Shown: piece after piece, positions 1-7,314 of the stretch
Position numbering within the stretch: position 1 is the first letter of the stretch
How the letters are laid out: every line of letters starts with the position of its first letter
Assembly (NCBI GenBank): GCA_019418195.1
Contig: DYCJ01000062.1
Coordinates: forward strand, 3,592-11,932
Length of the DNA stretch: 8,341 nt
Source of the DNA: Clostridiales bacterium
GTDB taxonomy: Bacteria; Bacillota; Clostridia; Lachnospirales; Lachnospiraceae
Reading direction: 5' to 3'
The notes under the pieces: model-generated
The model's input: the letters and a program-made list of their open reading frames with translations, nothing else
Database searches by the model: none
Told to the model about the DNA's origin: nothing
Made by a program: the position numbers and the translations under genes

Positions 1-34
1 GCAACGGATCAACAGGAAGAAAGAAGAGAGATAA
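1..34 (+). CDS. Possible 3' end of an upstream gene (partial)
   Basis: The second reading frame is open from the window edge and ends at TAA 32-34, one base before the first possible nadB start codon. That is the spacing expected of a tightly packed operon. In many Clostridia the gene before nadB is nadA (quinolinate synthase), but only ten charged codons are visible, so neither coding status nor identity can be shown from this window. Confidence 0.25.
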   Translation, partial: QRINRKKEER

Positions 35-35
35 A

Positions 36-1403
36 ATGGACAGTAAGCGGAATGAGGAAATGGAAACTGAGAGAGAAATGCAGGAGGATGTAGTGATCGT
101 GGGAACCGGTGCGGCAGGTCTTTTTGCTGCCCTGAATCTGCCCCGGGACAGGAAAATCCTTATTATTACAAAGAAAGATGCCGAGAGTAGCGATTCTTTC
201 CTTGCCCAGGGCGGAATCTGTGTGCTCAGAGATCAGACGGACTATGAGAGTTATTTCGAAGATACGATGCGGGCAGGACATTATGAGAATAGAAAAGAAT
301 CTGTAGATATCATGATCCGGAGTTCCAGGGAGATTATCAGGGAGCTGATCGGATATGGCGTGAAGTTTGAGCGGAGAGACAGCGGCACGGAACAGGATGC
401 GCCGGAGGCTCAGGAAAAACCGGAAAAGCCGGATAAACAGGAGACGGAAGGGCAGGAAAACTTTCTGGATGATTATGCATTTACCAGAGAGGGCGCCCAC
501 TCCAGACCGCGTATCCTGTTCCATGAGGATGTGACCGGAAAAGAGATTACGAGTAAGCTGCTCGCACAGGTGCGTTCTCTTGAAAATGTTCGTGTCATGG
601 AGTACACTACTATGACGGATATCATTGTAGAAGAAACGGATGTGCAGACGGGAGAAAACGGTGTGCAGTGTGCGGGGATCATTGCGGAGGACGCTCAGGG
701 AAATGTACTGAAGATCTATGCGCCGTATACAATCCTTGCAAGCGGCGGCATTGGCGGGCTGTATGAGCACTCTACCAATTATCCTCATCTTACAGGGGAC
801 GCCCTGCGTATTGCCGAAAAACACGGGATACGTCTGGAACATCTGGACTATGTGCAGATCCATCCGACGACGCTGTATTCTAAGAAACCCGGGCGAAGAT
901 TCCTGATCTCAGAGTCTGTCAGGGGAGAGGGAGCTATTTTGCTCGATAAGAACGGAAAGCGTTTCACGGACGAGCTTCAGCCCCGCGATGTAGTCACGGC
1001 GGCGATCCGGGAACAGATGGAAAAGGACGGGACAGACCATGTCTGGCTGTCCATGGAACGGATCGACAAAAATACGATACTGAATCATTTTCCGAATATA
1101 TACGAGCACTGTCTGGAAGAAGGGTACGACGTGACAAAAGAGTGGATCCCGGTCGTGCCGGCACAGCATTATTTCATGGGCGGTATCTGGGTGGACAGTG
1201 ACAGCCAGACTTCCATGGAGCATCTGTTTGCAGCGGGCGAGACGAGCTGCAATGGAGTTCACGGGGCAAACCGTCTGGCCAGCAACTCCCTGCTGGAGAG
1301 CCTTGTTTTTGCGCAGCGGGCCGCGCAGAAAATCGCGGCCGGGCTGGATGTAGAGACAAAATCCGCAGGAAGGGAATCCGGGGAACTGGAGGAAACGGCA
1401 TAA
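36..1403 (+). CDS. nadB: L-aspartate oxidase NadB
   Basis: This FAD-dependent cytosolic enzyme oxidises L-aspartate to iminoaspartate, the first step of de novo NAD synthesis; the product goes to quinolinate synthase NadA. The FAD dinucleotide motif GTGAAG is at residues 23-28, followed by the family segment SSDSFLAQGGI. REGAHSRPRILFHED comes after residue 150. H276 begins HPTTLYSKKPGRRF, and SESVRGEGA contains R296, the likely catalytic arginine. QHYFMGG contains H378, and HGANRLASNSLLE (409 onward) contains R413. The protein lacks the long C-terminal helical domain of proteobacterial NadB, as many clostridial forms do. An acidic, Gln/Glu/Lys/Pro-rich insert at about 118-143 is unusual. The start is uncertain. 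ATG 36 gives the longest form, but ATG 78 (M15, MQEDVVIVG) sits where relatives usually begin and both have weak GAGAG-type ribosome sites. nadC follows after 27 bp. Confidence 0.95.
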   Translation: MDSKRNEEMETEREMQEDVVIVGTGAAGLFAALNLPRDRKILIITKKDAESSDSFLAQGGICVLRDQTDYESYFEDTMRAGHYENRKESVDIMIRSSREIIRELIGYGVKFERRDSGTEQDAPEAQEKPEKPDKQETEGQENFLDDYAFTREGAHSRPRILFHEDVTGKEITSKLLAQVRSLENVRVMEYTTMTDIIVEETDVQTGENGVQCAGIIAEDAQGNVLKIYAPYTILASGGIGGLYEHSTNYPHLTGDALRIAEKHGIRLEHLDYVQIHPTTLYSKKPGRRFLISESVRGEGAILLDKNGKRFTDELQPRDVVTAAIREQMEKDGTDHVWLSMERIDKNTILNHFPNIYEHCLEEGYDVTKEWIPVVPAQHYFMGGIWVDSDSQTSMEHLFAAGETSCNGVHGANRLASNSLLESLVFAQRAAQKIAAGLDVETKSAGRESGELEETA

Positions 1404-1430
1404 GAAAGCAGAAGAAAGTGGGGAACGATC

Positions 1431-2285
1431 ATGAACAAGATCACAATGACGCTTCAGGCAGATCATCTGATCCTTGAAGCGCTGAAGGAAGATATATCAA
1501 GTGAAGATGTAAGTACAAATGCGGTGATGAAAGAGGCGGTTGCCGGCGAGGTGGATCTGATCTGCAAGCAGGACGGGATCATAGCCGGGCTGGATGTGTT
1601 CCGCAGGGTGTTTGAACTGCTCGATGCAGATACGACAGCAGAGTTTTTCTGCAGCGACGGAGATGAAGTGAAAGCGGGACAGCTTATGGGGAAGGTGAGA
1701 GGAGATATCCGTGTCCTCTTATCCGGTGAGCGAGTGGCGTTGAATTATCTCCAGAGGATGAGCGGGATTGCCACATATACCCATTCGGTGGCAGGGCTTT
1801 TAAAGGGCAGCAGGACAAAACTCCTGGATACACGAAAGACCACGCCCAATATGCGGATCTTTGAGAAATACGCAGTCCGGGTGGGCGGCGGATACAACCA
1901 CAGATATAATCTATCTGACGGTGTGCTTTTGAAAGATAATCACATCGGCGCTGCCGGCGGGGTGGCCCAGGCTGTGAAGATGGCGAGAGAATATGCACCG
2001 TTTGTCCGGAAGATAGAGGTGGAAGTGGAAAATCTGGATATGGTCCGCGAGGCGGCCGAGGCGGGAGCAGATATCATCATGCTTGATAATATGTCTCCTG
2101 ACGAGATGCGCGAGGCGATCCGGATCATCGACGGACGGGCACAGACGGAGTGCTCCGGCAATGTGACGAAAGAAAATATTGCAAGGCTGACAGAGCTCGG
2201 AGTGGATTATATTTCCAGTGGAGCGCTGACACATTCTGCATCTATACTTGACATTTCAATGAAAAACCTGCATGCTGTAGAGTGA
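1431..2285 (+). CDS. nadC: Nicotinate-nucleotide pyrophosphorylase (quinolinate phosphoribosyltransferase) NadC
   Basis: The enzyme converts quinolinate and PRPP to nicotinate mononucleotide, CO2 and pyrophosphate, joining the de novo route to the common NAD pathway in the cytosol. At 284 aa it has the usual length and two domains: an N-terminal open-sandwich domain (about 1-115, with SEDVSTNAV and GIIAGLDVFRRVF) and a C-terminal alpha/beta barrel. Active-site landmarks are E100-R101 in SGERVALNYLQRMSG, R135-K136 in LDTRKTTP, H157-R158 in GGGYNHRYNLSDG, K168 in KDNHI, the acidic EVEVENL and MLDNM strands, and the SGN phosphate loop at 242-244. A GGGGAA ribosome site ends 5 nt before the ATG. 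It is co-directional with nadB across a 27-bp gap, and a rho-independent terminator follows 22 bp after the stop. Confidence 0.97.
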   Translation: MNKITMTLQADHLILEALKEDISSEDVSTNAVMKEAVAGEVDLICKQDGIIAGLDVFRRVFELLDADTTAEFFCSDGDEVKAGQLMGKVRGDIRVLLSGERVALNYLQRMSGIATYTHSVAGLLKGSRTKLLDTRKTTPNMRIFEKYAVRVGGGYNHRYNLSDGVLLKDNHIGAAGGVAQAVKMAREYAPFVRKIEVEVENLDMVREAAEAGADIIMLDNMSPDEMREAIRIIDGRAQTECSGNVTKENIARLTELGVDYISSGALTHSASILDISMKNLHAVE

Positions 2286-2306
2286 GAATGAACAGAAACT
2301 TTCAGC

Positions 2307-2353
2307 GGCGCGCATGTACAGAGAAGATCTGTTCTGCGCGCCCTTTTCATTTT
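2307..2353 (+). terminator. Rho-independent terminator after nadC
   Basis: A perfect 7-bp GC stem, GGCGCGC (2307-2313) with GCGCGCC (2336-2342), is extended inside by ACAGA/TCTGT (2318-2322 with 2328-2332) around a GAAGA loop. CCTTTTCATTTTA follows. Its position just after the nadC stop closes the nad biosynthetic unit and separates it from niaR. The U-tract is interrupted by CA, so some read-through into niaR is possible. Confidence 0.85.
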
Positions 2354-2358
2354 AGGGG

Positions 2359-2387
2359 AAGATTTTTTAATTTTCCTGGTATATAAT
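2359..2387 (+). promoter_or_regulatory. Candidate promoter of niaR
   Basis: A perfect -10 hexamer TATAAT lies at 2382-2387, with TG at 2377-2378 upstream; read with the overlapping TATATA (2380-2385) it would form an extended -10 (TGGTATATA). The -35 position (AAGATT near 2359) is poor. Transcription from this -10 would begin near 2392-2395, inside the AGGAGG ribosome site at 2391-2396. This would give a leader of only about 10 nt, so either the unit has a very short leader or this -10 is not the main one. No clear NiaR operator palindrome was recognised here. Confidence 0.45.
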
Positions 2388-2403
2388 ACGAGGAGGAAAT
2401 CTG

Positions 2404-2913
2404 ATGACAGGTTCAGACAGAAGGAGCGCGATCGTAGAGCGCATCCGGAACAGTGAGATACCTGTATCCGGAAAGAAGCTTGCCGCTGTGTTTGATGTGA
2501 GCCGGCAGGTGATCGTTCAGGATATTGCACTGATCCGCGCAGCCGGGTATGACATTATATCTACAAACAGAGGATATATTATAAATGAGCCTCATTTGGC
2601 AAGACGTGTCTTTAAAGTGAGGCACACGGATGAACAGCTGGAAGAGGAGCTCAATGCCATTGTCGATCTGGGCGGCAAAGTCTGTGATGTGATAGTGAAC
2701 CACAGAGTATACGGGCGGCTGGAGGCGGAACTCAACATTACTTCCAGACGGAAGGTGGCGGAGTTTATTGCCGATATAAAAAACGGGAAATCCAGCCCGC
2801 TTAAAAATATTACATCCGATTACCATTATCATACAGTTGAGGCGGACAGCGAGGAGACGCTGGATCTGATCGGGAACATGCTGCGTGAAAAAGGATTTCT
2901 TATAGAGTTATAG
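2404..2913 (+). CDS. niaR: Transcriptional repressor NiaR (HTH + 3H domain), nicotinate-responsive
   Basis: This is a cytosolic DNA-binding repressor that, in the family, represses NAD synthesis and niacin uptake genes when nicotinate is plentiful. Residues 5-60 form a winged helix (HTH_11 type), with PVSGKKLAAVFDVSRQVIVQDI as the helix-turn-helix and GYIIN as the wing. Residues 70-165 match the 3H domain, named for its conserved histidines. H74, E82, H141 and H143 have the same spacing as the four metal ligands I recall for Thermotoga TM1602 (His79, Glu87, His146, His148). H100 lies in VNHRVYG. At 169 aa the length is typical. The start is well supported by AGGAGG 7 nt upstream. It lies just after nadBC, its expected regulon, but beyond a terminator. 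The methyltransferase gene begins 16 bp after the stop. Confidence 0.94.
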   Translation: MTGSDRRSAIVERIRNSEIPVSGKKLAAVFDVSRQVIVQDIALIRAAGYDIISTNRGYIINEPHLARRVFKVRHTDEQLEEELNAIVDLGGKVCDVIVNHRVYGRLEAELNITSRRKVAEFIADIKNGKSSPLKNITSDYHYHTVEADSEETLDLIGNMLREKGFLIEL

Positions 2914-2929
2914 TGGAAATGGAGAATTT

Positions 2930-4201
2930 ATGGAAGATATCATCAAATTACTCGACAGAGTTTTAAATATAGATTTTATCCGCGCGGTGCTCAGTAATCC
3001 GCGGGATAAAGAGGGCATAATAAAGGTGAAAGTCCGGCCGTTGGAGAAGAAAGGAAATTTGTTATTCCAGTTCGAGGCTTTTACGGCGAAACAGGCATTT
3101 CACAGGAATCTGGAAAAAGAGGAGGCAAAAGCACAGTTTGCCGAATATGCGGAGCAGTTCCGCCAGATGCAGATAGAGACTGTGAGTGACATATATACGG
3201 TACTCATCAGCAAGAAAGGAAAGATCACGGTCAAGAGAAAGCAGCGCAGGGAGAAGGCACAGGCGGCAGACCTGTCCCATAACCGTAAGAAACAGTATAT
3301 TCTGGAAGAAGGAATCCCGGTGCCTTTCCTCAGAGATCTGGGTGTAATGACAGAGGACGGGAAGATCGTCAGGACAAAGACCGATAAATTCCGCCAGATC
3401 AACCGGTTTCTGGAATTTATAGAAGATATTCTTCCGCAGCTCGATAAGGAGAGAGAGCTTACGATCCTTGATTTTGGATGTGGGAAATCTTATCTTACAT
3501 TTGCCATGTATTATTATCTGCATGAGCTGAAAAAATATGATATCCGCATTATCGGTCTGGATCTGAAAGAGGATGTGATCGGGCACTGCGGAAAACTGGC
3601 AGAGAAATACGGCTATGAGAAGCTGACGTTTCTGGTGGGTGACATCGCGGATTATAAGGGTGTCGATCAGGTGGATATGGTCGTCACGCTTCATGCCTGC
3701 GACACAGCGACAGACTATGCCCTGGCAAAGGCAGTCGGCTGGAATGCAAAAGTGATCCTGTCGGTGCCGTGCTGTCAGCATGAACTGAATATACAGCTTT
3801 CGGATTCCGGCAGACATGAGAATGGAAACGGCGGGGAGATCAGAGGAGAGGTTTCGGAGATGCTTGCTCCGGTCATGGACTACGGGCTTCTGAGAGAACG
3901 TTTCGCAGCTCTTGTGACTGACGGCCTGCGCGCAAAATATCTGGAGAATATGGGGTACGAGACACAGGTGCTCGAATTTATCGATATGGAGCATACGCCG
4001 AAGAACATCCTGCTCCGCGCGCTGAAGAAAGAATCGTCCGGAGGAAATGTGTCAGATGCCGGAAAAGATCCGGGCAGGAACCGGACCGCAGACCAGAAAA
4101 AAGAGAAAAAAGCAGCAGAAGATATTGCAAAATGTGAACAGTTTCTGCAGGCTGACCTGACATTGGGACGTCTGCTTTCAGATAAAAGGGAGAATAAATA
4201 A
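2930..4201 (+). CDS. Class I SAM-dependent methyltransferase (Methyltransf_32-like), substrate unknown
   Basis: The protein has 423 aa. About 150 N-terminal residues of basic, mixed helix/strand sequence (possibly RNA or substrate binding) precede a Rossmann methyltransferase core. Motif I is ILDFGCGKSYL (179-189), the SAM-ribose acidic residue is D211 in GLDL, motif II/III contains VGDIADY, and motif IV is VTLHACDTATD (252-262). SVPCCQHEL follows at 278-286, a combination I associate with PF13679 proteins. That family includes METTL25/GSTCD relatives and is distantly related to Trm13-type RNA methyltransferases, so an RNA substrate is a reasonable but untested guess. Residues about 378-406 form a Lys/Glu-rich, probably disordered tail before a conserved-looking end (CEQFLQADLTLGRLL). 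GGAGA lies 4 nt before the ATG. It sits 16 bp after niaR, and the next gene begins 2 bp after its stop, with that gene's ribosome site inside this coding end. Confidence 0.85.
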   Translation: MEDIIKLLDRVLNIDFIRAVLSNPRDKEGIIKVKVRPLEKKGNLLFQFEAFTAKQAFHRNLEKEEAKAQFAEYAEQFRQMQIETVSDIYTVLISKKGKITVKRKQRREKAQAADLSHNRKKQYILEEGIPVPFLRDLGVMTEDGKIVRTKTDKFRQINRFLEFIEDILPQLDKERELTILDFGCGKSYLTFAMYYYLHELKKYDIRIIGLDLKEDVIGHCGKLAEKYGYEKLTFLVGDIADYKGVDQVDMVVTLHACDTATDYALAKAVGWNAKVILSVPCCQHELNIQLSDSGRHENGNGGEIRGEVSEMLAPVMDYGLLRERFAALVTDGLRAKYLENMGYETQVLEFIDMEHTPKNILLRALKKESSGGNVSDAGKDPGRNRTADQKKEKKAAEDIAKCEQFLQADLTLGRLLSDKRENK

Positions 4202-4203
4202 GG

Positions 4204-6711
4204 ATGAAAAGAAGGATCATCAAAGTGGGAGTGCTGGTCGCTGTGTTTATCGCGGCACTTGTGATCAGCAGCCTGGTCATAAACAGTGGAACAGATGACG
4301 AGATCGTTGATATGGGGGCGCCTACGCTTCCGCGGATTTCATTTACGGTAGACGGAACAGAAGTGAATCCGCTCTTCGGTTATGTGCAGGATATGGATAT
4401 CACAGCCATGCGGGATACGATCACACCGTTGAATCCGGACGGTTCGCTGACGATGAATATAGAAGCGGACGGAAATGAAATCTCTGATATCCGGTATGAG
4501 GTATATTCGCTGGACGGAGAGGACATGTATACGGACGGTGAAGCAGATGTACCGGCAGAGGGAGAACAGGCAGCCCTCTCCATCGGGAACATTCTCTCCG
4601 GTGACGTGCGTGAGGCGGTGCTCAAGATAATTCTGACAGTGGATGAGGAGACAGTCAGCTATTATACAAGGCTTGCTTCACCGTCGGACCTGACAACATC
4701 CGAGTGTCTTGCATATGCGTTGGATTTTCATGACAAAGCGATAAATAAAGAAGGAACAGAGGATCTGGAAAGCCATCTGGAGCCGAGTGAAGAGAGCGAC
4801 AATACGACGTATCAGACGGTCAATATCCATTCTGATGTCACGCATGTACAGTGGGGAGATCTCTCGCCTGAGATTGTCGGAAACGTGGAGTGGAGCATCA
4901 AGGAGAGCAACACGGTATATACTTCTATTTTGGCGAAGTATCAGGTTTCCTGCCAGGATGAAAACGGCGATACCGCCCTTTACAATGTGAAGGAATTCTT
5001 CCGTGTGCGTTTCCTCGTAGATACGATCTATCTGCTGGATTATAACAGAGATATGGAACAGATCTTCCAGGGAACTGCATCGGAGTTTGATGATAATGGG
5101 ATACTGTTCGGAATTACATCACAGGATGATATCCAGTATGAGACAAACAGAGATGAGACGATCGTTGCGTTTGTCCAGGAGAGGAATCTCTGGCTGTATA
5201 ATGGCGAGGCAGATGAACTGACGGAAGTATTCAGCTTCTCAGATCAGGAAGGCCGCGATATGCGGAGCAGGAATGACCAGCATGCAGTCCGGATCATCAG
5301 TATGGATGATGACGGAAATCTGGCATTTGCAGTTTACGGATATATGAACCGCGGTTATCATGAAGGAGAAGTCGGGGTCGGAATCTATTATTTCAGTGCC
5401 GATACAAATGCGATCGAAGAGAAAGCCTTTATACCAAGTACCAAGTCCTATGCGATCGCGGCAGATGAACTCGGGAAAATGGTGTACTACAATCACGACC
5501 AGTCCATGCTCTATGTGCTTGCTGACGGAACCCTGTATCAGATCGATCTGGACAATGATGAGCAGACGACGTTAGCAGAAGGTCTCACGGAAGAGCAGTA
5601 TGCTGTATCCGATGACGGACATCTCATGGCATATCAGACAACCGGCAGCTCAGGAGACAGCGAAGAAAATACGGGAGAAAATTCAGGAGAAAATAACGCG
5701 GATGCTGGTACAGATACAGCCGGTTCCGGGCTCTGTGTGATGAATCTGAGGAGCGGTGATACGTATACGATAGATGCTGGGGAAGGCGAAACTGTGCGGC
5801 CGCTCGGGTTTATTAACGGGGACTTCGTATTTGGGAAAGCGCGTTCGGCAGATGCCGGCGTGACGGTCGCCGGCGAAGAAATCAGCCCGATGTATGAGAT
5901 TGAGATACGAAATTCTGATAATAAAACAGAAGCGCAGTATTCATTTGAAGATCAGGGCATCTATACAACAGATATCCTTATAGACGGAAATCTCCTGACC
6001 CTTAACCGGGTTGTGAAAGAAGGAGATACCTACAATTCTACTTCTCAGGAATATATTACAAACAATCAGGAACGGGAAGAGTCAGCTGTTTCACTGGAGA
6101 CATATGCAACGGATGTGAAAGAGACACAGGTGAGAATGACATTTGCAGACGGAATCGGTAATGCAGAACCGGAACTTGTAAAGCCGGGGCAGATTGCTTC
6201 CCGCGAACCGCTGACAGTCACTCTGAGCGGCGGCGACAGTGGAGAAAAGTTCTACGTGTATGGCATGGGTGAACTGGTTGCGGTATATGATCGGGCAGGA
6301 TATGCAGTCCAGAAAGCCAATGAGGTATCAGGAGTGGTGATATCGTCAAATCAGCAATACGTCTGGGAGAGAGGAAACAGAGATCTTGTATATTCCACGG
6401 ATGCGGCATCATTTGGCAAAGAAAGCGGGGAGACTTCGCTGGCAGCCTGTGAGCGGTATATGGAACAGTATGAAGCCCACCAGATCGATCTGACGGGATG
6501 TACGCTGGACCAGGTGCTTTACGTGATCAACAGAGGATGCCCTGTGATAGCGCTGATCGATGCGGATCATGCGGTCCTGCTGACAGGATACACAACGACA
6601 GATATAACGTACATCGATCCGGATGACGGTGGATCCCATACAGTAGGAATGAGTACAATGGCAAGCCAGACGGAGAGCAGCGGAAATGTGTTTATTGGAT
6701 ATATAAGGTAG
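4204..6711 (+). CDS. Membrane-anchored extracellular protein of unknown function, beta-propeller-like body with degenerate C39-like C-terminal domain
   Basis: I do not recognise a named function for this 835-aa protein. Basic residues MKRRIIK precede one hydrophobic helix (8-26). No lipobox cysteine follows, so it is probably a signal anchor with the rest outside the cell. Residues 40-165 look like an Ig- or beta-sandwich-type segment. From about 265 to 700 there are repeated short strands with 'DGxLxxYxx...' and 'LYxxDLDNxxxTxL' character, as in TolB/DPP-IV-like propellers. This body is broken by a Ser/Gly/Glu/Asn linker at 481-509. YVWERGNR (719-726) precedes SLAACERYM (745-753). The end (765-835) resembles the second half of C39-like peptidases: GCTLDQVLYVINRGCPVIAL, then H789 in DADHAVLLTGY and D805-P806 in YIDPDDGG. 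I cannot find the nucleophilic Cys-Gly of active C39 peptidases, so it may be a binding module. AAGGGAGA, 9 nt upstream inside the methyltransferase gene, acts as ribosome site. Confidence 0.8.
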   Translation: MKRRIIKVGVLVAVFIAALVISSLVINSGTDDEIVDMGAPTLPRISFTVDGTEVNPLFGYVQDMDITAMRDTITPLNPDGSLTMNIEADGNEISDIRYEVYSLDGEDMYTDGEADVPAEGEQAALSIGNILSGDVREAVLKIILTVDEETVSYYTRLASPSDLTTSECLAYALDFHDKAINKEGTEDLESHLEPSEESDNTTYQTVNIHSDVTHVQWGDLSPEIVGNVEWSIKESNTVYTSILAKYQVSCQDENGDTALYNVKEFFRVRFLVDTIYLLDYNRDMEQIFQGTASEFDDNGILFGITSQDDIQYETNRDETIVAFVQERNLWLYNGEADELTEVFSFSDQEGRDMRSRNDQHAVRIISMDDDGNLAFAVYGYMNRGYHEGEVGVGIYYFSADTNAIEEKAFIPSTKSYAIAADELGKMVYYNHDQSMLYVLADGTLYQIDLDNDEQTTLAEGLTEEQYAVSDDGHLMAYQTTGSSGDSEENTGENSGENNADAGTDTAGSGLCVMNLRSGDTYTIDAGEGETVRPLGFINGDFVFGKARSADAGVTVAGEEISPMYEIEIRNSDNKTEAQYSFEDQGIYTTDILIDGNLLTLNRVVKEGDTYNSTSQEYITNNQEREESAVSLETYATDVKETQVRMTFADGIGNAEPELVKPGQIASREPLTVTLSGGDSGEKFYVYGMGELVAVYDRAGYAVQKANEVSGVVISSNQQYVWERGNRDLVYSTDAASFGKESGETSLAACERYMEQYEAHQIDLTGCTLDQVLYVINRGCPVIALIDADHAVLLTGYTTTDITYIDPDDGGSHTVGMSTMASQTESSGNVFIGYIR
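5661..5696 (+). repeat. Short degenerate tandem repeat encoding an ENTG/ENSG/ENN linker
   Basis: Three consecutive 12-base units of the form GxAGAAAAT (GAAGAAAAT, GGGAGAAAAT, AGGAGAAAAT) encode Glu-Asn-rich copies inside the low-complexity linker of the large extracellular protein. Such a repeat can expand or contract by slippage without shifting frame. The copies differ by single bases, so recent expansion is not evident. Confidence 0.5.
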
Positions 6712-6733
6712 CAGTTTGAACTGAACTGTATTA

Positions 6734-6783
6734 AGTAAAAAAACTTCCCGGATGCGGAGAGATCCGCATTTGGGAAGCTTTTT
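6734..6783. terminator. Bidirectional terminator between convergent transcription units
   Basis: A 15-bp hairpin pairs 6744-6758 with 6763-6777 around a GAGA tetraloop. On the plus strand it is continuous, with two G-U pairs (6750-6751 with 6770-6771), and is followed by TTTTT at 6779-6783. On the minus strand those two pairs become A-C mismatches, but the hairpin is followed by an uninterrupted run of seven T (complement of 6737-6743). It can therefore end both the niaR-methyltransferase-large protein unit and the queT transcript. Confidence 0.88.
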
Positions 6784-6805
6784 AATATTACTTTCTTATG
6801 ACAGA

Positions 6806-7306
6806 CTATACAGTTGTCTTAAATAATAATCCTCTGTATCTGTTCAGCGCCGTGTACAGGATCAGTCCGAGCACTCCGCAGGAAATCACCTCTCCGATAC
6901 CGACAGTCAGCATCATAAACGGGATCGGCAGCGGCACCATGTAGCCGTATTTTAACACGAACGGTACAACGATCACATTTGCAATGATCGGCGGAAGCGG
7001 TGCAAGATATTTACTCTTGTTTCTCAGCATCCATGTGAAAACTGCGCCGATCAGTGTGGCAAGGCTTCCGAAGATGATATCCGGAAGAATACATCCGCCA
7101 AGGATATTGCTGATGAGGCATCCTAGAAATACACCTGGGATAGCTGCGGGGGTAAATGCCGGAAGAATGGTCAGTGCCTCGGAAATACGGACCTGAACCT
7201 CTCCGTAACTGAATGACGCGCCGATAAGAGTCAGCACGACGTAGATCGCGGCGATCATAGCCGCCTGTGCTATGAACAGCACTTTGCTTGATTGATTGTT
7301 TTTCAT
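6806..7306 (-). CDS. queT: Queuosine-precursor ECF transporter S component QueT
   Basis: This 166-aa integral membrane protein has about five to six hydrophobic helices, for example at 9-29, 45-70, 77-95, 105-118 and 128-152. In energy-coupling-factor transporters it binds the substrate and docks on a shared EcfT-EcfA-EcfA' module encoded elsewhere. The signature VQVRISEALTILPAF (38-51) followed by PAAIPGVFLGCLISNILGG (53-71) and GSLATLIGAVFTWMLR (80-95) is that of the QueT family (COG4708), thought to import preQ1, preQ0 or queuine for tRNA modification. The start is supported by AGGAGA 8 nt upstream, and that same ribosome site lies at the end of a preQ1-I-like aptamer, which agrees with the assignment. 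The gene has its own promoter and ends at the bidirectional terminator. Confidence 0.92.
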   Translation of the reverse strand: MKNNQSSKVLFIAQAAMIAAIYVVLTLIGASFSYGEVQVRISEALTILPAFTPAAIPGVFLGCLISNILGGCILPDIIFGSLATLIGAVFTWMLRNKSKYLAPLPPIIANVIVVPFVLKYGYMVPLPIPFMMLTVGIGEVISCGVLGLILYTALNRYRGLLFKTTV

Positions 7307-7314
7307 TTTTCTGT

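Noticed and set aside
9..863. Long minus-strand open frame (284 codons) opposite nadB
   Set aside because: It is fully antisense to the well-supported nadB gene, shows no recognisable motif or ribosome site, and is rich in Cys/His/Leu/Arg as expected of a complementary-strand shadow. The 310-codon frame opposite the methyltransferase (3062-3994) was rejected for the same reason.
2286..2403. NiaR operator in the nadC-niaR gap
   Set aside because: No palindrome resembling a binding box could be picked out apart from the terminator arms. A motif search with a known NiaR matrix would be needed, and the nad operon promoter lies outside the window.
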